Shown here piece after piece: positions 25,336-32,876 of a stretch of 64,000 nt of DNA (the first letter of the stretch is position 1; every line of letters begins with the position of its first letter). Below the pieces are notes generated by a model. The model searched no databases. It was given only the letters and a program-made list of their open reading frames with translations, and was not told the DNA's origin. This stretch comes from Bosea sp. PAMC 26642 (lineage in GTDB: Bacteria; Pseudomonadota; Alphaproteobacteria; Rhizobiales; Beijerinckiaceae): the NCBI RefSeq assembly GCF_001562255.1, contig NZ_CP014301.1:806001-870000 (forward strand), read 5' to 3'. The position numbers were made by a program, and so were the translations under genes.

Positions 25336-25797
25336 ATGAAGACCATGTCGCTGAAGCCCGCCGATGTCGAAAAGAAGTGGGTTGTGATCGACGCCTCCGG
25401 GCTCGTCGTCGGCCGTCTCGCCACCCTGGTGGCGCTGCGCCTGCGCGGCAAGCACAAGGCCAATTACACCCCGCACGTCGACTGCGGCGACAATATCGTG
25501 ATCGTCAACGCCGATAAGGTGGTTCTGACCGGGCGCAAGCGCGATCAGAAGATCTATTACCACCACACCGGTTATATCGGCGGCATCAAGGAGCGGTCGG
25601 CCAAGTTCATTCTCGAAGGCCGCTTCCCCGAGCGCATCGTCGAGAAGGCCGTCGAGCGCATGCTGCCGCGCGGTCCGCTGTTCCGCCAGATCCTCGGCAA
25701 TCTGCGCGTCTACAAGGGCGCCGAGCATCCCCATGCCGCCCAGTCGCCGGAGACGCTCGACGTCGCCGCGCTCAACCGCAAGAATGCGAGGGTCTGA
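25336..25797 (+). CDS. rplM: 50S ribosomal protein L13
   Basis: This is a 153-residue L13 of the large subunit. It begins [20 protein letters not shown] and has the family blocks [43 protein letters not shown] and [15 protein letters not shown]. The length is typical of alphaproteobacteria. AGGGGTG precedes the ATG. rpsI follows after two bases; the pair is almost universal and cotranscribed. Confidence 0.98.
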   Translation: MKTMSLKPADVEKKWVVIDASGLVVGRLATLVALRLRGKHKANYTPHVDCGDNIVIVNADKVVLTGRKRDQKIYYHHTGYIGGIKERSAKFILEGRFPERIVEKAVERMLPRGPLFRQILGNLRVYKGAEHPHAAQSPETLDVAALNRKNARV

Positions 25798-25799
25798 TC

Positions 25800-26279
25800 A
25801 TGGCAGAGGTTCTCCAGTCTCTCGAGCAGCTCGGCCAGGTCGCCAAGTCGACCCAGCCCGACGCTCCCGTCCACGTCAAGAAGATCGACGCCCAGGGCCG
25901 CGCTTACGCCACCGGCAAGCGCAAGAACGCCATCGCCCGCGTCTGGATCAAGCCCGGCTCGGGCAAGATCACGGTCAACACCCGTGACCAGGAGGTCTAC
26001 TTTGCGCGCCCCGTGCTGCGCATGGTTCTCCAGCAGCCGCTGATCCTGGTCGAGCGCCTGACCCAGTACGACGTCGTCGTCACGGTCAAGGGCGGCGGCC
26101 TCTCCGGACAGGCCGGCGCGGTGCGTCACGGCATTTCGAAGGCCCTGACCTTCTACGAGCCGGAGCTTCGCAGCCCGCTCAAGAAGGGCGGCTTCCTGAC
26201 CCGCGACTCGCGCGTCGTCGAGCGCAAGAAGTTCGGCAAGGCCAAGGCCCGCCGCAGCTTCCAGTTCTCGAAGCGCTGA
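25800..26279 (+). CDS. rpsI: 30S ribosomal protein S9
   Basis: This is a 159-residue S9 with an N-terminal alphaproteobacterial extension (about 30 residues). The conserved core follows: [37 protein letters not shown], and the C-terminal tail [17 protein letters not shown], whose final Lys-Arg contacts the anticodon of P-site tRNA. It is followed by a strong terminator, so the operon is rplM-rpsI only. Confidence 0.98.
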   Translation: MAEVLQSLEQLGQVAKSTQPDAPVHVKKIDAQGRAYATGKRKNAIARVWIKPGSGKITVNTRDQEVYFARPVLRMVLQQPLILVERLTQYDVVVTVKGGGLSGQAGAVRHGISKALTFYEPELRSPLKKGGFLTRDSRVVERKKFGKAKARRSFQFSKR

Positions 26280-26307
26280 TCGGCTCACGCTTTTTCGGTA
26301 TGCATCA

Positions 26308-26334
26308 GGGCGGCTCGCAAGAGCCGCCCTTTTC
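26308..26334 (+). terminator. Rho-independent terminator of rplM-rpsI
   Basis: GGGCGGCTC (26308-26316) and GAGCCGCCC (26321-26329) pair perfectly around a GCAA tetraloop, followed by TTTTC. Confidence 0.95.
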
Positions 26335-26366
26335 GTATTCTCTGTCAGATCGATCGGCCCGCCGCC

Positions 26367-26469
26367 GTCATTCCGGACAAGCCGCGCAAGCGGCGCCGAT
26401 CCGGAATCCATCATAAGAAGCCACCGTTCCCTATGATGGATTCCGGGTCTCCGCTTCGCCCGGAATGAC
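26367..26469. repeat. palindromic intergenic repeat, family A copy 4
   Basis: GTCATTCCGGACAAGCCGCG at the left faces CTTCGCCCGGAATGAC at the right, with ATCCGGAATCCATCATA facing TATGATGGATTCCGGGT. The right inner hairpin is shortened relative to the copies at 10397 and 36684. It lies between rpsI and the SDR gene. Confidence 0.88.
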
Positions 26470-26519
26470 GGAAGTGGAATCGTGCAAACCGCAAGTGTGA
26501 CCGACCCAAGGAGCCGCCC

Positions 26520-27272
26520 ATGACCCGCCCCGTCCTCCTCGTCACCGGCGGCAGCCGCGGCATCGGTGCCGCCACCTGCATCCTGGCGGCCAAGCGCGGC
26601 TACGACGTCGCGGTCAACTATCAGGCCAACGCCCAGGCCGCCGCCGAAGTCGTGACCGCCTGCGAGGCGGCAGGCGCGAAAGCCTTCGCGATCCAGGGCG
26701 ACATGGCCAGCGCCACCGACATCATCCGCGTCTTCGCCGAGGCGAAGGCCGGGCTGGGGCCCCTGACCCATGTCGTCAACAATGCCGGCATCACCGGCAA
26801 GGCGAGCTCCCTGGCCGAGGCCGACACCGCCGTGATCCGCGCCTGCATCGACGTCAACGTCACCGGCGCGATCCTGGTGGCGCGGGAGGCGTCGCGCGCG
26901 CTTACCGCCAACGCCGATGCGCCCAACCGGGCCATCGTCAACATCTCCTCGGCAGCGGTCACCCTCGGCTCGCCCGGCGAATTCGTCTGGTATGCCGCCT
27001 CCAAGGGTGCGATCGATTCCCTCACCATCGGGCTGGCGAAGGAACTGGCTCCGGCCGGCATTCGCGTCAACGCGGTCGCGCCCGGCATGACCGAGACCGA
27101 CATTCACGCGATGTCTTCGGGCGAGCCCGGCCGCGTCGCCCGCATCGCCCCGACGATCCCGCTCAAGCGCGTCGCGACGCCCGACGAGATCGCCGAGTCG
27201 ATCCTGTTCCTGATGTCCGACGCCTCGGCCTACACGACGGGCATCGTCCTGCGCGTCGCCGGCGGGCGTTAG
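26520..27272 (+). CDS. short-chain dehydrogenase/reductase (SDR)
   Basis: This is a 250-residue classical SDR. The cofactor motif TGGSRGIGAATC lies at the N-terminus with no acidic residue in the key beta2 position (NYQANAQ), which suggests NADP(H). NNAG appears as VVNNAGITG; the catalytic Ser-Tyr-Lys comes from NISSAAV and WYAASKGAID. The C-terminal block TTGIVLRVAGGR is typical of FabG-like sugar or ketone reductases. The substrate is unknown. Confidence 0.92.
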   Translation: MTRPVLLVTGGSRGIGAATCILAAKRGYDVAVNYQANAQAAAEVVTACEAAGAKAFAIQGDMASATDIIRVFAEAKAGLGPLTHVVNNAGITGKASSLAEADTAVIRACIDVNVTGAILVAREASRALTANADAPNRAIVNISSAAVTLGSPGEFVWYAASKGAIDSLTIGLAKELAPAGIRVNAVAPGMTETDIHAMSSGEPGRVARIAPTIPLKRVATPDEIAESILFLMSDASAYTTGIVLRVAGGR

Positions 27273-27344
27273 CTCATTGCTTCGCTGCGCTCCTCGCATT
27301 GTCGGTGGGTTTTCACGCACGCGCCACTGCGATACCGGTGATCC

Positions 27345-27626
27345 ATGCGTGTCATTCTCATCCTCATCGCCTTCGGCATGATCGCCGTGCCGGCCCTGCT
27401 GGCGCTCTCGCGCGGCGACCGGCCCCGCGGCCGCCGCATCGCCGACGCGCTGATCATCTTCGTGACGCCGGCGATCGCGCTTGGCCTGATCCATGGCGTG
27501 CCGGAGCTCGACGGCCGGGCGCTGCAAAATCCCGTCGTCTGGACGACGTTGCGGCTCGTGCTCTCGTCGCTCGCCCTGATCCTGCCCTGGTGCCTTTACG
27601 TCTGGCTGTCGCGCCCGCGCCGTTGA
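27345..27626 (+). CDS. small membrane protein of unknown function
   Basis: This is a 93-residue protein with three hydrophobic segments: VILILIAFGMIAVPALLAL, ALIIFVTPAIALGLIHG and LVLSSLALILPWCLYVWL. A basic loop (RGDRPRGRR) between the first two predicts a cytosolic loop. No family is recognised. It stands alone between the SDR and the SnoaL-like gene on the same strand. Confidence 0.6.
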   Translation: MRVILILIAFGMIAVPALLALSRGDRPRGRRIADALIIFVTPAIALGLIHGVPELDGRALQNPVVWTTLRLVLSSLALILPWCLYVWLSRPRR

Positions 27627-27767
27627 CGCTGAATGCTCGGTGCACCGATGACCGAACGGATCCGCTAAAGGGCGGAATCGGCTTGCGAACAAACCGCGCC
27701 AAGTCTCTAATCCAGGTCCAGAATTTACAGCTCGAACGCTCGCCGGCGCTATCGGCAGGGTACCGCG

Positions 27768-28214
27768 ATGATGCCTGACCTGACGCCGGAGCAGAGTTTC
27801 CCCGCCGCGCTCGCACGGTTGCGGGCCGCGCTCGGCGATGTCGCCAATGGCGACGTCGCGGCGATCAAGGCGCTGTACTCGCACAGCGACGAGGCCACGA
27901 GTTTCTACGGCTGGGGCGGCTACGAGAAGGGCTGGGACGCGGTCTCGAACCGCTGGGACTGGGCACAGCAGCAGTTCAGGGGCGGCACGGTCAGGCACGA
28001 CAACGTCACCACCGTGGTCGGGGCGGAGCTTGCCCTCGTCACCGACATCGAGATGTTCGAGGTTGTGATGGCGGAAAACGCCGAGCCCTCGCGCTGGACC
28101 AACCGGGTCACGCATGTCTTCCGCTTCGAGCAGGGCGGCTGGCGCCTGCTGCATCGTCACGCCAACCGGCTGGAGGGCCGCTACGAGCCGGCGCCGCGCC
28201 TGAATGCGCGCTAG
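27768..28214 (+). CDS. SnoaL/NTF2-like (DUF4440) protein
   Basis: This is a 148-residue alpha+beta-barrel protein with the layout of SnoaL-3/DUF4440: an N-terminal helix (FPAALARLRAALGDVANGDV), then IKALYSHSDEATSFYGWGGYEKG, a strand pair VTTVVGAELALVTDIEMFEV and the terminal VTHVFRFEQGGWRLLHRHAN. Members include small hydrolases, isomerases and non-enzymatic ligand binders, so no reaction is assigned. Two ATG codons in tandem start it. The argC promoter begins 14 bases after its stop. Confidence 0.85.
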   Translation: MMPDLTPEQSFPAALARLRAALGDVANGDVAAIKALYSHSDEATSFYGWGGYEKGWDAVSNRWDWAQQQFRGGTVRHDNVTTVVGAELALVTDIEMFEVVMAENAEPSRWTNRVTHVFRFEQGGWRLLHRHANRLEGRYEPAPRLNAR

Positions 28215-28227
28215 CCGCATCAGCCGA

Positions 28228-28256
28228 TTGACAGGCGCGCCATCCGCGAACATATA
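28228..28256 (+). promoter_or_regulatory. promoter of the argC attenuator
   Basis: TTGACA (28228-28233) and CATATA (28251-28256) are exactly 17 bases apart. The predicted start near 28263 coincides with the A of the leader-peptide ATG, so the leader mRNA is probably leaderless. Confidence 0.78.
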
Positions 28257-28262
28257 CGCGTC

Positions 28263-28322
28263 ATGATCACGAACCCGACCCGACGTCGCAACGAACAGGC
28301 CGCCCCGGCGCGCTTGCGATGA
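28263..28322 (+). CDS. 19-residue arginine-rich leader peptide of argC
   Basis: The peptide reads MITNPTRRRNEQAAPARLR. Five of 19 codons are Arg, including a CGA-CGT-CGC run at 28281-28289. It lies downstream of a strong promoter and upstream of a U-tailed hairpin before argC, an arginine biosynthesis gene. Low charged tRNA-Arg would stall a ribosome at the triple Arg codons. The codons overlap RNA segments that pair alternatively: TCGCAA (28286-28291) with TTGCGA (28314-28319), and CGCGCTTG (28309-28316) with CAAGCGCG in the terminator. This is the layout of a classical amino-acid attenuator. Confidence 0.72.
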   Translation: MITNPTRRRNEQAAPARLR

Positions 28323-28350
28323 CGCTCGGCTTTTAGTCCGATCGTTCGCG

Positions 28351-28375
28351 ACCGCGCCCCAAGCGCGGTTTTTTT
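28351..28375 (+). terminator. attenuator (U-tailed hairpin) before argC
   Basis: ACCGCGC (28351-28357) and GCGCGGT (28363-28369) pair around CCCAA, followed by seven T (28369-28375). Bases 28360-28367 (CAAGCGCG) are also perfectly complementary to 28309-28316 in the leader-peptide frame, so the terminator and an antiterminator are mutually exclusive. Confidence 0.85.
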
Positions 28376-28442
28376 ATGCCTGAAGCCGACCAAGTACTTC
28401 GACCTTGCAAGCACCCAGCTTTCGCACCCATCGGGGGTCCAG

Positions 28443-29378
28443 ATGAGCCAGAATTTGAAATCCATCTTCATCGACGGCGAGGCCGGCACGACCGGCCTCG
28501 GCATCCGCGACAGGCTCGCGGCCGTGCCGGAGGTGGCGGTCAAGAGCATCGCAGCGGACAAGCGCAAGGACCCCGCGGCCCGCAAGGACATGATGGCCTC
28601 GGTCGATCTCGTCGTGCTCTGCCTGCCCGACGACGCGGCCCGGGAGTCGGTCGCGCTGGCCGACGAACTCGGCGCTGGTTCGCCGAAGATCGTCGATGCC
28701 GCGACCGCCCATCGCGTCGCGCCCGGCTGGGTCTACGGCTTCGCCGAACTCGAACCCGGTCATGCCGACAGGATCGCCAACGCTAACCGCGTCTCGAACC
28801 CCGGCTGCTACCCCACGGGCGGCATCGCGCTGCTGCGGCCGCTGGTCGATGCGGGGCTGATCGCGCCCGATCATCCCGTCGCGGTCAATGCGGTCTCGGG
28901 CTATTCCGGCGGCGGCAAGTCGATGATCGAGGCCTATGAAGCCGGCACCGCGCCCGCCTTCGAACTCTATGGCCTGGGCCTGCATCACAAGCACCTGCCG
29001 GAGCTGCAGCTCTATTCGCGGCTGACGCGGCGCCCGATCTTCGTGCCCTCGGTCGGCAATTTCCGGCAGGGCATGCTGGTCTCGATCCCGCTGCATCTCG
29101 ACTTGCTTCCGGGCAAGCCGAAGGTCGCCGACCTGCATGACGCGCTCGCCGCCCGCTATGCCGGCTCCACCTATGTCAGCGTGGTCCAAGGCGCCGAGGC
29201 CGGTGGCAAGCTTGAGCCCGAGGCGCTGAACGAGACCAACAAGCTGGAACTGCGCGTCTTCGGCGACGATGCACTCGGCCAGGCGGTTCTGATCGCCAGG
29301 CTCGACAACCTCGGCAAGGGCGCGTCCGGCGCCGCCGTCCAGAACATCCGGCTGATGCTGGGGCTTACGGAGGGGTAG
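28443..29378 (+). CDS. argC: N-acetyl-gamma-glutamyl-phosphate reductase, short type
   Basis: ArgC reduces N-acetylglutamyl phosphate to the semialdehyde, the third step of arginine synthesis. The 311-residue length is the short (type 2) form. It has an NADP-binding start (SIFIDGEAGTTGLGIRDRL), the catalytic Cys in NPGCYPTGGIALLRPL, and AVSGYSGGGKSMIEAYE. His of the active site is in YGLGLHHKHLPEL. The ATG at 28443 is 68 bases after the attenuator. It stands as a single gene; the convergent FAH gene follows across an inverted repeat. Confidence 0.95.
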   Translation: MSQNLKSIFIDGEAGTTGLGIRDRLAAVPEVAVKSIAADKRKDPAARKDMMASVDLVVLCLPDDAARESVALADELGAGSPKIVDAATAHRVAPGWVYGFAELEPGHADRIANANRVSNPGCYPTGGIALLRPLVDAGLIAPDHPVAVNAVSGYSGGGKSMIEAYEAGTAPAFELYGLGLHHKHLPELQLYSRLTRRPIFVPSVGNFRQGMLVSIPLHLDLLPGKPKVADLHDALAARYAGSTYVSVVQGAEAGGKLEPEALNETNKLELRVFGDDALGQAVLIARLDNLGKGASGAAVQNIRLMLGLTEG

Positions 29379-29385
29379 GGCGGTC

Positions 29386-29535
29386 TCCCTTCTCCCCTCG
29401 GGGGAAAAGGGGGCACGGCGAAGCCGTGACGGATGAGGGCAGCGCCTCATCCCAAACAAGAAAGGGGCCGCTTTCACGACCCTTCCCTCATCCGTCTGCT
29501 GCGCAGACACCTTCTCCCCCGGAGGGGAGAAGGGA
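29386..29535. repeat. 150-base GC-rich inverted repeat, family B copy 2
   Basis: The outer arms TCCCTTCTCCCCTC (29386-29399) and GAGGGGAGAAGGGA (29522-29535) are complementary. Inner parts ACGGATGAGGG and CCCTCATCCGT also pair. As at 18163, it lies exactly between convergent genes (argC and the FAH-family gene), so it could terminate both. Confidence 0.82.
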
Positions 29536-29543
29536 AAAACGCC

Positions 29544-30392
29544 TCAGCCTTGGAACGGCACGAAATTCTGCTGCTGCGTGCCCAGCCCCTCGATCCCAAG
29601 CTTCACGACCTCGCCGCCCTTCAGGAAGCGCGGCGGCTTGAAGCCGAGGCCGACGCCGGGAGGCGTGCCGGTGGTGATCACGTCGCCGGGGTCGAGCCGC
29701 ATGAACTGGCTGATATAATGCACCAGATAGGCGGCGCCGAAGATCATCGTCTTGGTCGAGCCGTTCTGGACGCGCTCGCCGTCGACTTCGAGCCACATGC
29801 CGAGATTCTGGATGTCCTCGATTTCGTCGGGCGTCACCAGCCAGGGGCCGAGCGGGCCGAAGGTCGGGCAACCCTTGCCCTTGGCCCATTGCCCGCCGCG
29901 CTCGGCCTGGAACTCGCGTTCCGAGACGTCGTTGCAGACGCAGAAGCCTGCGATCGCGGCCATCGCCTTGTCTTCCGGGATATAGGAGCCACCATCGCCG
30001 ATCACGATCGCCAGCTCGACCTCCCAGTCGGTCTTGACCGAGTTCTTCGGGATCATGACGTCGTCATTGGGGCCGACGATGCAGTTCGGCGCCTTGTTGA
30101 AGAGGATCGGCTCCTTCGGGATTTCGGCCCCCGTCTCGGCGGCATGGTCGGCGAAATTCAGCCCGACTGCGATGAAGTTGCGCACGTCGCCGACACAGGC
30201 GCCGATGCGCGGCGACCCTGAAACCGCGGGCAGCGCGGCCAGATCAAGTGCCTTCAATTTGGCCAGCGAGGCCGAAGTCAGCGCCGCTCCGGCGAAGTCC
30301 GGGACGGTGCCGGAGACGTCGCGCAGAACGCCGTTGGAATCCAGAACAGCAGGCTTCTCTTGGCCGAACGTGCCGTAGCGAACCAGTTTCAC
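29544..30392 (-). CDS. fumarylacetoacetate hydrolase family protein
   Basis: This is a 282-residue FAH-fold enzyme. It starts at GTG 30392 (MKLVRYGTFGQEKPAVL) and contains IGACVGDVRNFIAVGLNFADHAAETG, KAPNCIVGPND, the metal-binding DWEVELAIVIGDGG (Glu, Asp), ERGGQWAKGKGCPTFGPLGPW, and the last GDVITTGTPPGVGLGFKPP. The family hydrolyses C-C bonds in acyl-pyruvates or converts 2-oxo-hepta-diene dioates; the substrate is unknown. An 18-base perfect palindrome lies 39 bases upstream and may be its operator. Confidence 0.9.
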   Translation of the reverse strand: MKLVRYGTFGQEKPAVLDSNGVLRDVSGTVPDFAGAALTSASLAKLKALDLAALPAVSGSPRIGACVGDVRNFIAVGLNFADHAAETGAEIPKEPILFNKAPNCIVGPNDDVMIPKNSVKTDWEVELAIVIGDGGSYIPEDKAMAAIAGFCVCNDVSEREFQAERGGQWAKGKGCPTFGPLGPWLVTPDEIEDIQNLGMWLEVDGERVQNGSTKTMIFGAAYLVHYISQFMRLDPGDVITTGTPPGVGLGFKPPRFLKGGEVVKLGIEGLGTQQQNFVPFQG

Positions 30393-30813
30393 GTCGTTTC
30401 CCCCAGTTGGATCGTTTTAAATTGATGCTGCGATCCTGAACAGGATCGTAGGCGGGAGGCAAGTCTGTTCGCGTGCATGGCGCGCCTGCATTCGGGCCGT
30501 CACGAATTTGTTGCGTGAATGCAACGGCGACCACGAAAGGAACTCGTCCGCGAGTCGGTCTCGGCGGCCTGCAGCGTCAGCCTTTCGCCCAAAATACCGA
30601 TAGTTCTCATATAAACGATCCGTTTTCCGGAGAGGCGCTGGGAGAGCCTCCGGAAAGGGCGCGTTTTGAGCTCATTTTAACCATTCCGGTAGGTAAAGCA
30701 GCCGAAAGGTTTCAAATTAAGAAGTTTTGGCGCGGGATTGCCGCCGGAAATCCGCCACGGCATGTTTCCGTGAAGCAGGCCGTTGCAGGTCCTGAAGAAA
30801 CAACAATTCTGGG
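30393..30813. other. 421-base divergent intergenic region
   Basis: It separates the FAH gene (minus) and the FadL-type porin gene (plus). It holds the perfect palindrome at 30431-30448 and an AT-rich stretch before the porin start. I could not identify paired -35/-10 boxes with confidence. Confidence 0.4.
30431..30448. promoter_or_regulatory. perfect 18-base palindrome, possible operator
   Basis: CGATCCTGAACAGGATCG is fully self-complementary. It lies upstream of the FAH-family gene in the divergent intergenic space. Such a site fits a dimeric regulator; no regulator gene is adjacent. Confidence 0.45.
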
Positions 30814-32145
30814 ATGGACCCGATGAACAGCGTCGCTCGCTACACCGCCGCAGCCACCGTTTCCGCCGCCGCCCTGCTGGCGGCGGGCGCTGCGTCTGCC
30901 AGTTCCTTCGCCATCCGCAGCGGCCAGAGTGCCGAAGGTCTCGGCATGGCCTATGCGGGTGCGGCGTCGGGCGGCATAGGCATGGGCTCGATGGCCTGGA
31001 ACCCGGCGACCATCACCATGTTCCCCGGCCGCAACAGCCAGTGGAACTTCACCTATCTGTACGCCAATGCCTCCTACGAGCCGACCTCGGTGACCCGTCT
31101 GGGCTCGCCCGTCGGCCCCGCGAGCCCGGTCCAGAACGGCACCGGCAATATCGGCGGCGACGGCTCTTTCATTCCTGCTTCCTATTCGGCCTGGCAGCTC
31201 AACGACCGGCTCTGGGTCGGCCTGACGACCGGCGCGCCCTACGGTCTGCGCTCCAAGCCTGAAAATCAGGTCCATGCGGCGCAGGTCTATGGCCGCTCAG
31301 CCAAGGTCTCGACGATCAACGTCTCGCCGACCGTCGGCTACAAGGTCAACGACTGGCTGTCGATCGGCGGCGCGGTGCAGATCCAGTACTTCGACGCCAA
31401 GCTGAAAACGGCTTCGGGTGTTGCCCCGTCGGCGGCGCCCAACATCATCGAGGGCGACACGATCGACTTCGGCTACCGCGTCGGCGCGACGCTGACGCCG
31501 CGCGACGGCACCACGATCGGCATCGGCTATCGCTCGTCGATCCGCCAGACGCTGGAGGGCACGCTGCGGACGCCGGGCGGGGTCATCCCCGTCAAGGCCA
31601 ACCTGAACCTGCCCGATTCGGTCGTGGTGGGCGTTTCGCAGGTGATCAACGACCAGTGGCAGGCGCATCTGGGTGTCGAGTGGACGAACTGGAGCCGGTT
31701 CCGCAACATCCCGATCGTCAGCCAACTCACCGGCGTGCCGGCGACCAGCCTCAATTTCCAGTACGATGACAGCTGGTTCTTCACCGCCGGTCTGGAGTAT
31801 CGCTACAACCGCGACCTGACGCTGCGCGCCGGCGTCGGCTACGAGCTTTCGGCGGTCAACGACCGGAATCGCCAGATTTATATCTCTGACAATGATCGTC
31901 TCTGGCTCAGCGCCGGCGCGAGCTACCAGGTCAGTGAAAAGTTGAAGCTCGATCTCGGCTATACCTTCATCACCGTGAACAAGGCCTCTGTGAACTATAG
32001 CGGCGCCCATCCGGGACAGCTCGGCGTGTTCTACACCGCCGAAGCCAAGCCCTATATCCACGTCGTATCGGCCGCCGTGACCTATCGCTGGGACAATCCC
32101 GCCGAGACGGCTCCCATGGTCCAGCCGGCAGTGCGGAAATACTGA
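30814..32145 (+). CDS. outer membrane porin, FadL/TodX family
   Basis: This is a 443-residue outer-membrane beta-barrel protein. The signal peptide is clear (VARYTAAATVSAAALLAAGAASA) and the mature part begins SSFAIRSGQSAEGLGMAYAG, matching the FadL plug where the N-terminal region blocks the barrel. SMAWNPATITMFPG is the FadL-like NPA region. Repeated amphipathic strands end in VVSAAVTYRW plus a tail. The family takes up hydrophobic compounds such as fatty acids and aromatics. A terminator follows 22 bases after the stop. ATG 30814 or 30823 are both possible starts. Confidence 0.92.
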   Translation: MDPMNSVARYTAAATVSAAALLAAGAASASSFAIRSGQSAEGLGMAYAGAASGGIGMGSMAWNPATITMFPGRNSQWNFTYLYANASYEPTSVTRLGSPVGPASPVQNGTGNIGGDGSFIPASYSAWQLNDRLWVGLTTGAPYGLRSKPENQVHAAQVYGRSAKVSTINVSPTVGYKVNDWLSIGGAVQIQYFDAKLKTASGVAPSAAPNIIEGDTIDFGYRVGATLTPRDGTTIGIGYRSSIRQTLEGTLRTPGGVIPVKANLNLPDSVVVGVSQVINDQWQAHLGVEWTNWSRFRNIPIVSQLTGVPATSLNFQYDDSWFFTAGLEYRYNRDLTLRAGVGYELSAVNDRNRQIYISDNDRLWLSAGASYQVSEKLKLDLGYTFITVNKASVNYSGAHPGQLGVFYTAEAKPYIHVVSAAVTYRWDNPAETAPMVQPAVRKY

Positions 32146-32167
32146 GACGACGAGTCAGAGCTCGCAA

Positions 32168-32192
32168 AGCCGGCCTTAGGGCCGGCTTTTTT
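32168..32192 (+). terminator. Rho-independent terminator of the FadL-type gene
   Basis: AGCCGGCC (32168-32175) pairs with GGCCGGCT (32180-32187) around TTAG, followed by a run of T to 32192. Confidence 0.93.
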
Positions 32193-32246
32193 GTTGGAGG
32201 ATGCGGGAGGTGGACGCTAACGAGGTCCTCGTTGGGTGACGCGCGA

Positions 32247-32762
32247 TCACCACAGCCGCTGCGTACTGAGGACACGGACCGGCGGCCAAGATACACAGTC
32301 AATAGCGTCGAAGGTCATGACGAATGGCTCGAACGGCTGCGCGGCAAGTTCGAGAGATTGGCTCCGCTGAGCGATCGCAACAGACAGCGCAATCGTCAGG
32401 TGAGGCACCCATTCGCGCAGTCGATAGTGCGGGTCGCACAGACGGGGGGTAATGATCTTATGAACCCTCGCATGTAGATCTAACAGGCGCTGACTCCGTC
32501 GCGGCGATAACCACAGAACAAGTGGATCAGTATCAAAGACGCTGACTCGATCGAATGTAAGTGAGATCGGCGTTTCGCCCTCAAATGCTCTTGCGACACT
32601 AAGAAGCAGATCTATAGAAACATCTGGATAGCGCGTAAGCGTGATATGCGGGTGATAGCCCAGCGACCGGATCGAAGGCGACGGCTCGAACGCAGAAGCT
32701 CTAGCGACCCACTGCCAAAATGGGCCAGCATCCGACGTTGTGCGCAAGGTGATACCGAACAT
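32247..32762 (-). CDS. 2'-5' RNA ligase-like (2H phosphoesterase) protein
   Basis: This is a 171-residue protein with the two H-x-T-x motifs of the 2H phosphoesterase superfamily: HITL after a LGYHP segment and HLTI in EWVPHLTIALS. The motifs frame a symmetric two-lobe fold acting on 2',3'-cyclic phosphate or 2'-5' bonds in RNA. Codon use looks less GC-rich at third positions than neighbours (for example ATA, TCA and AGA codons), which suggests recent acquisition. It is alone between the porin and phaC genes. Confidence 0.8.
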   Translation of the reverse strand: MFGITLRTTSDAGPFWQWVARASAFEPSPSIRSLGYHPHITLTRYPDVSIDLLLSVARAFEGETPISLTFDRVSVFDTDPLVLWLSPRRSQRLLDLHARVHKIITPRLCDPHYRLREWVPHLTIALSVAIAQRSQSLELAAQPFEPFVMTFDAIDCVSWPPVRVLSTQRLW

Positions 32763-32876
32763 GGTTCGATCGGTTTAACCGCTTCAACTGCCGGAGCAAT
32801 CCCTGCAAAGGGTGGGAGCAGCAATGCACCAATTTCCGCAACAGGTCCGAACCCGTCGTCTCCCTTCCCAAACCTC

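Noticed and set aside
25710..28253. Very long minus-strand frame (847 codons) opposite rplM-rpsI, SDR and the SnoaL-like gene
   Set aside because: High-GC shadow frame: Arg/Gly/Asp-rich, no domain, and antisense to well-supported genes.
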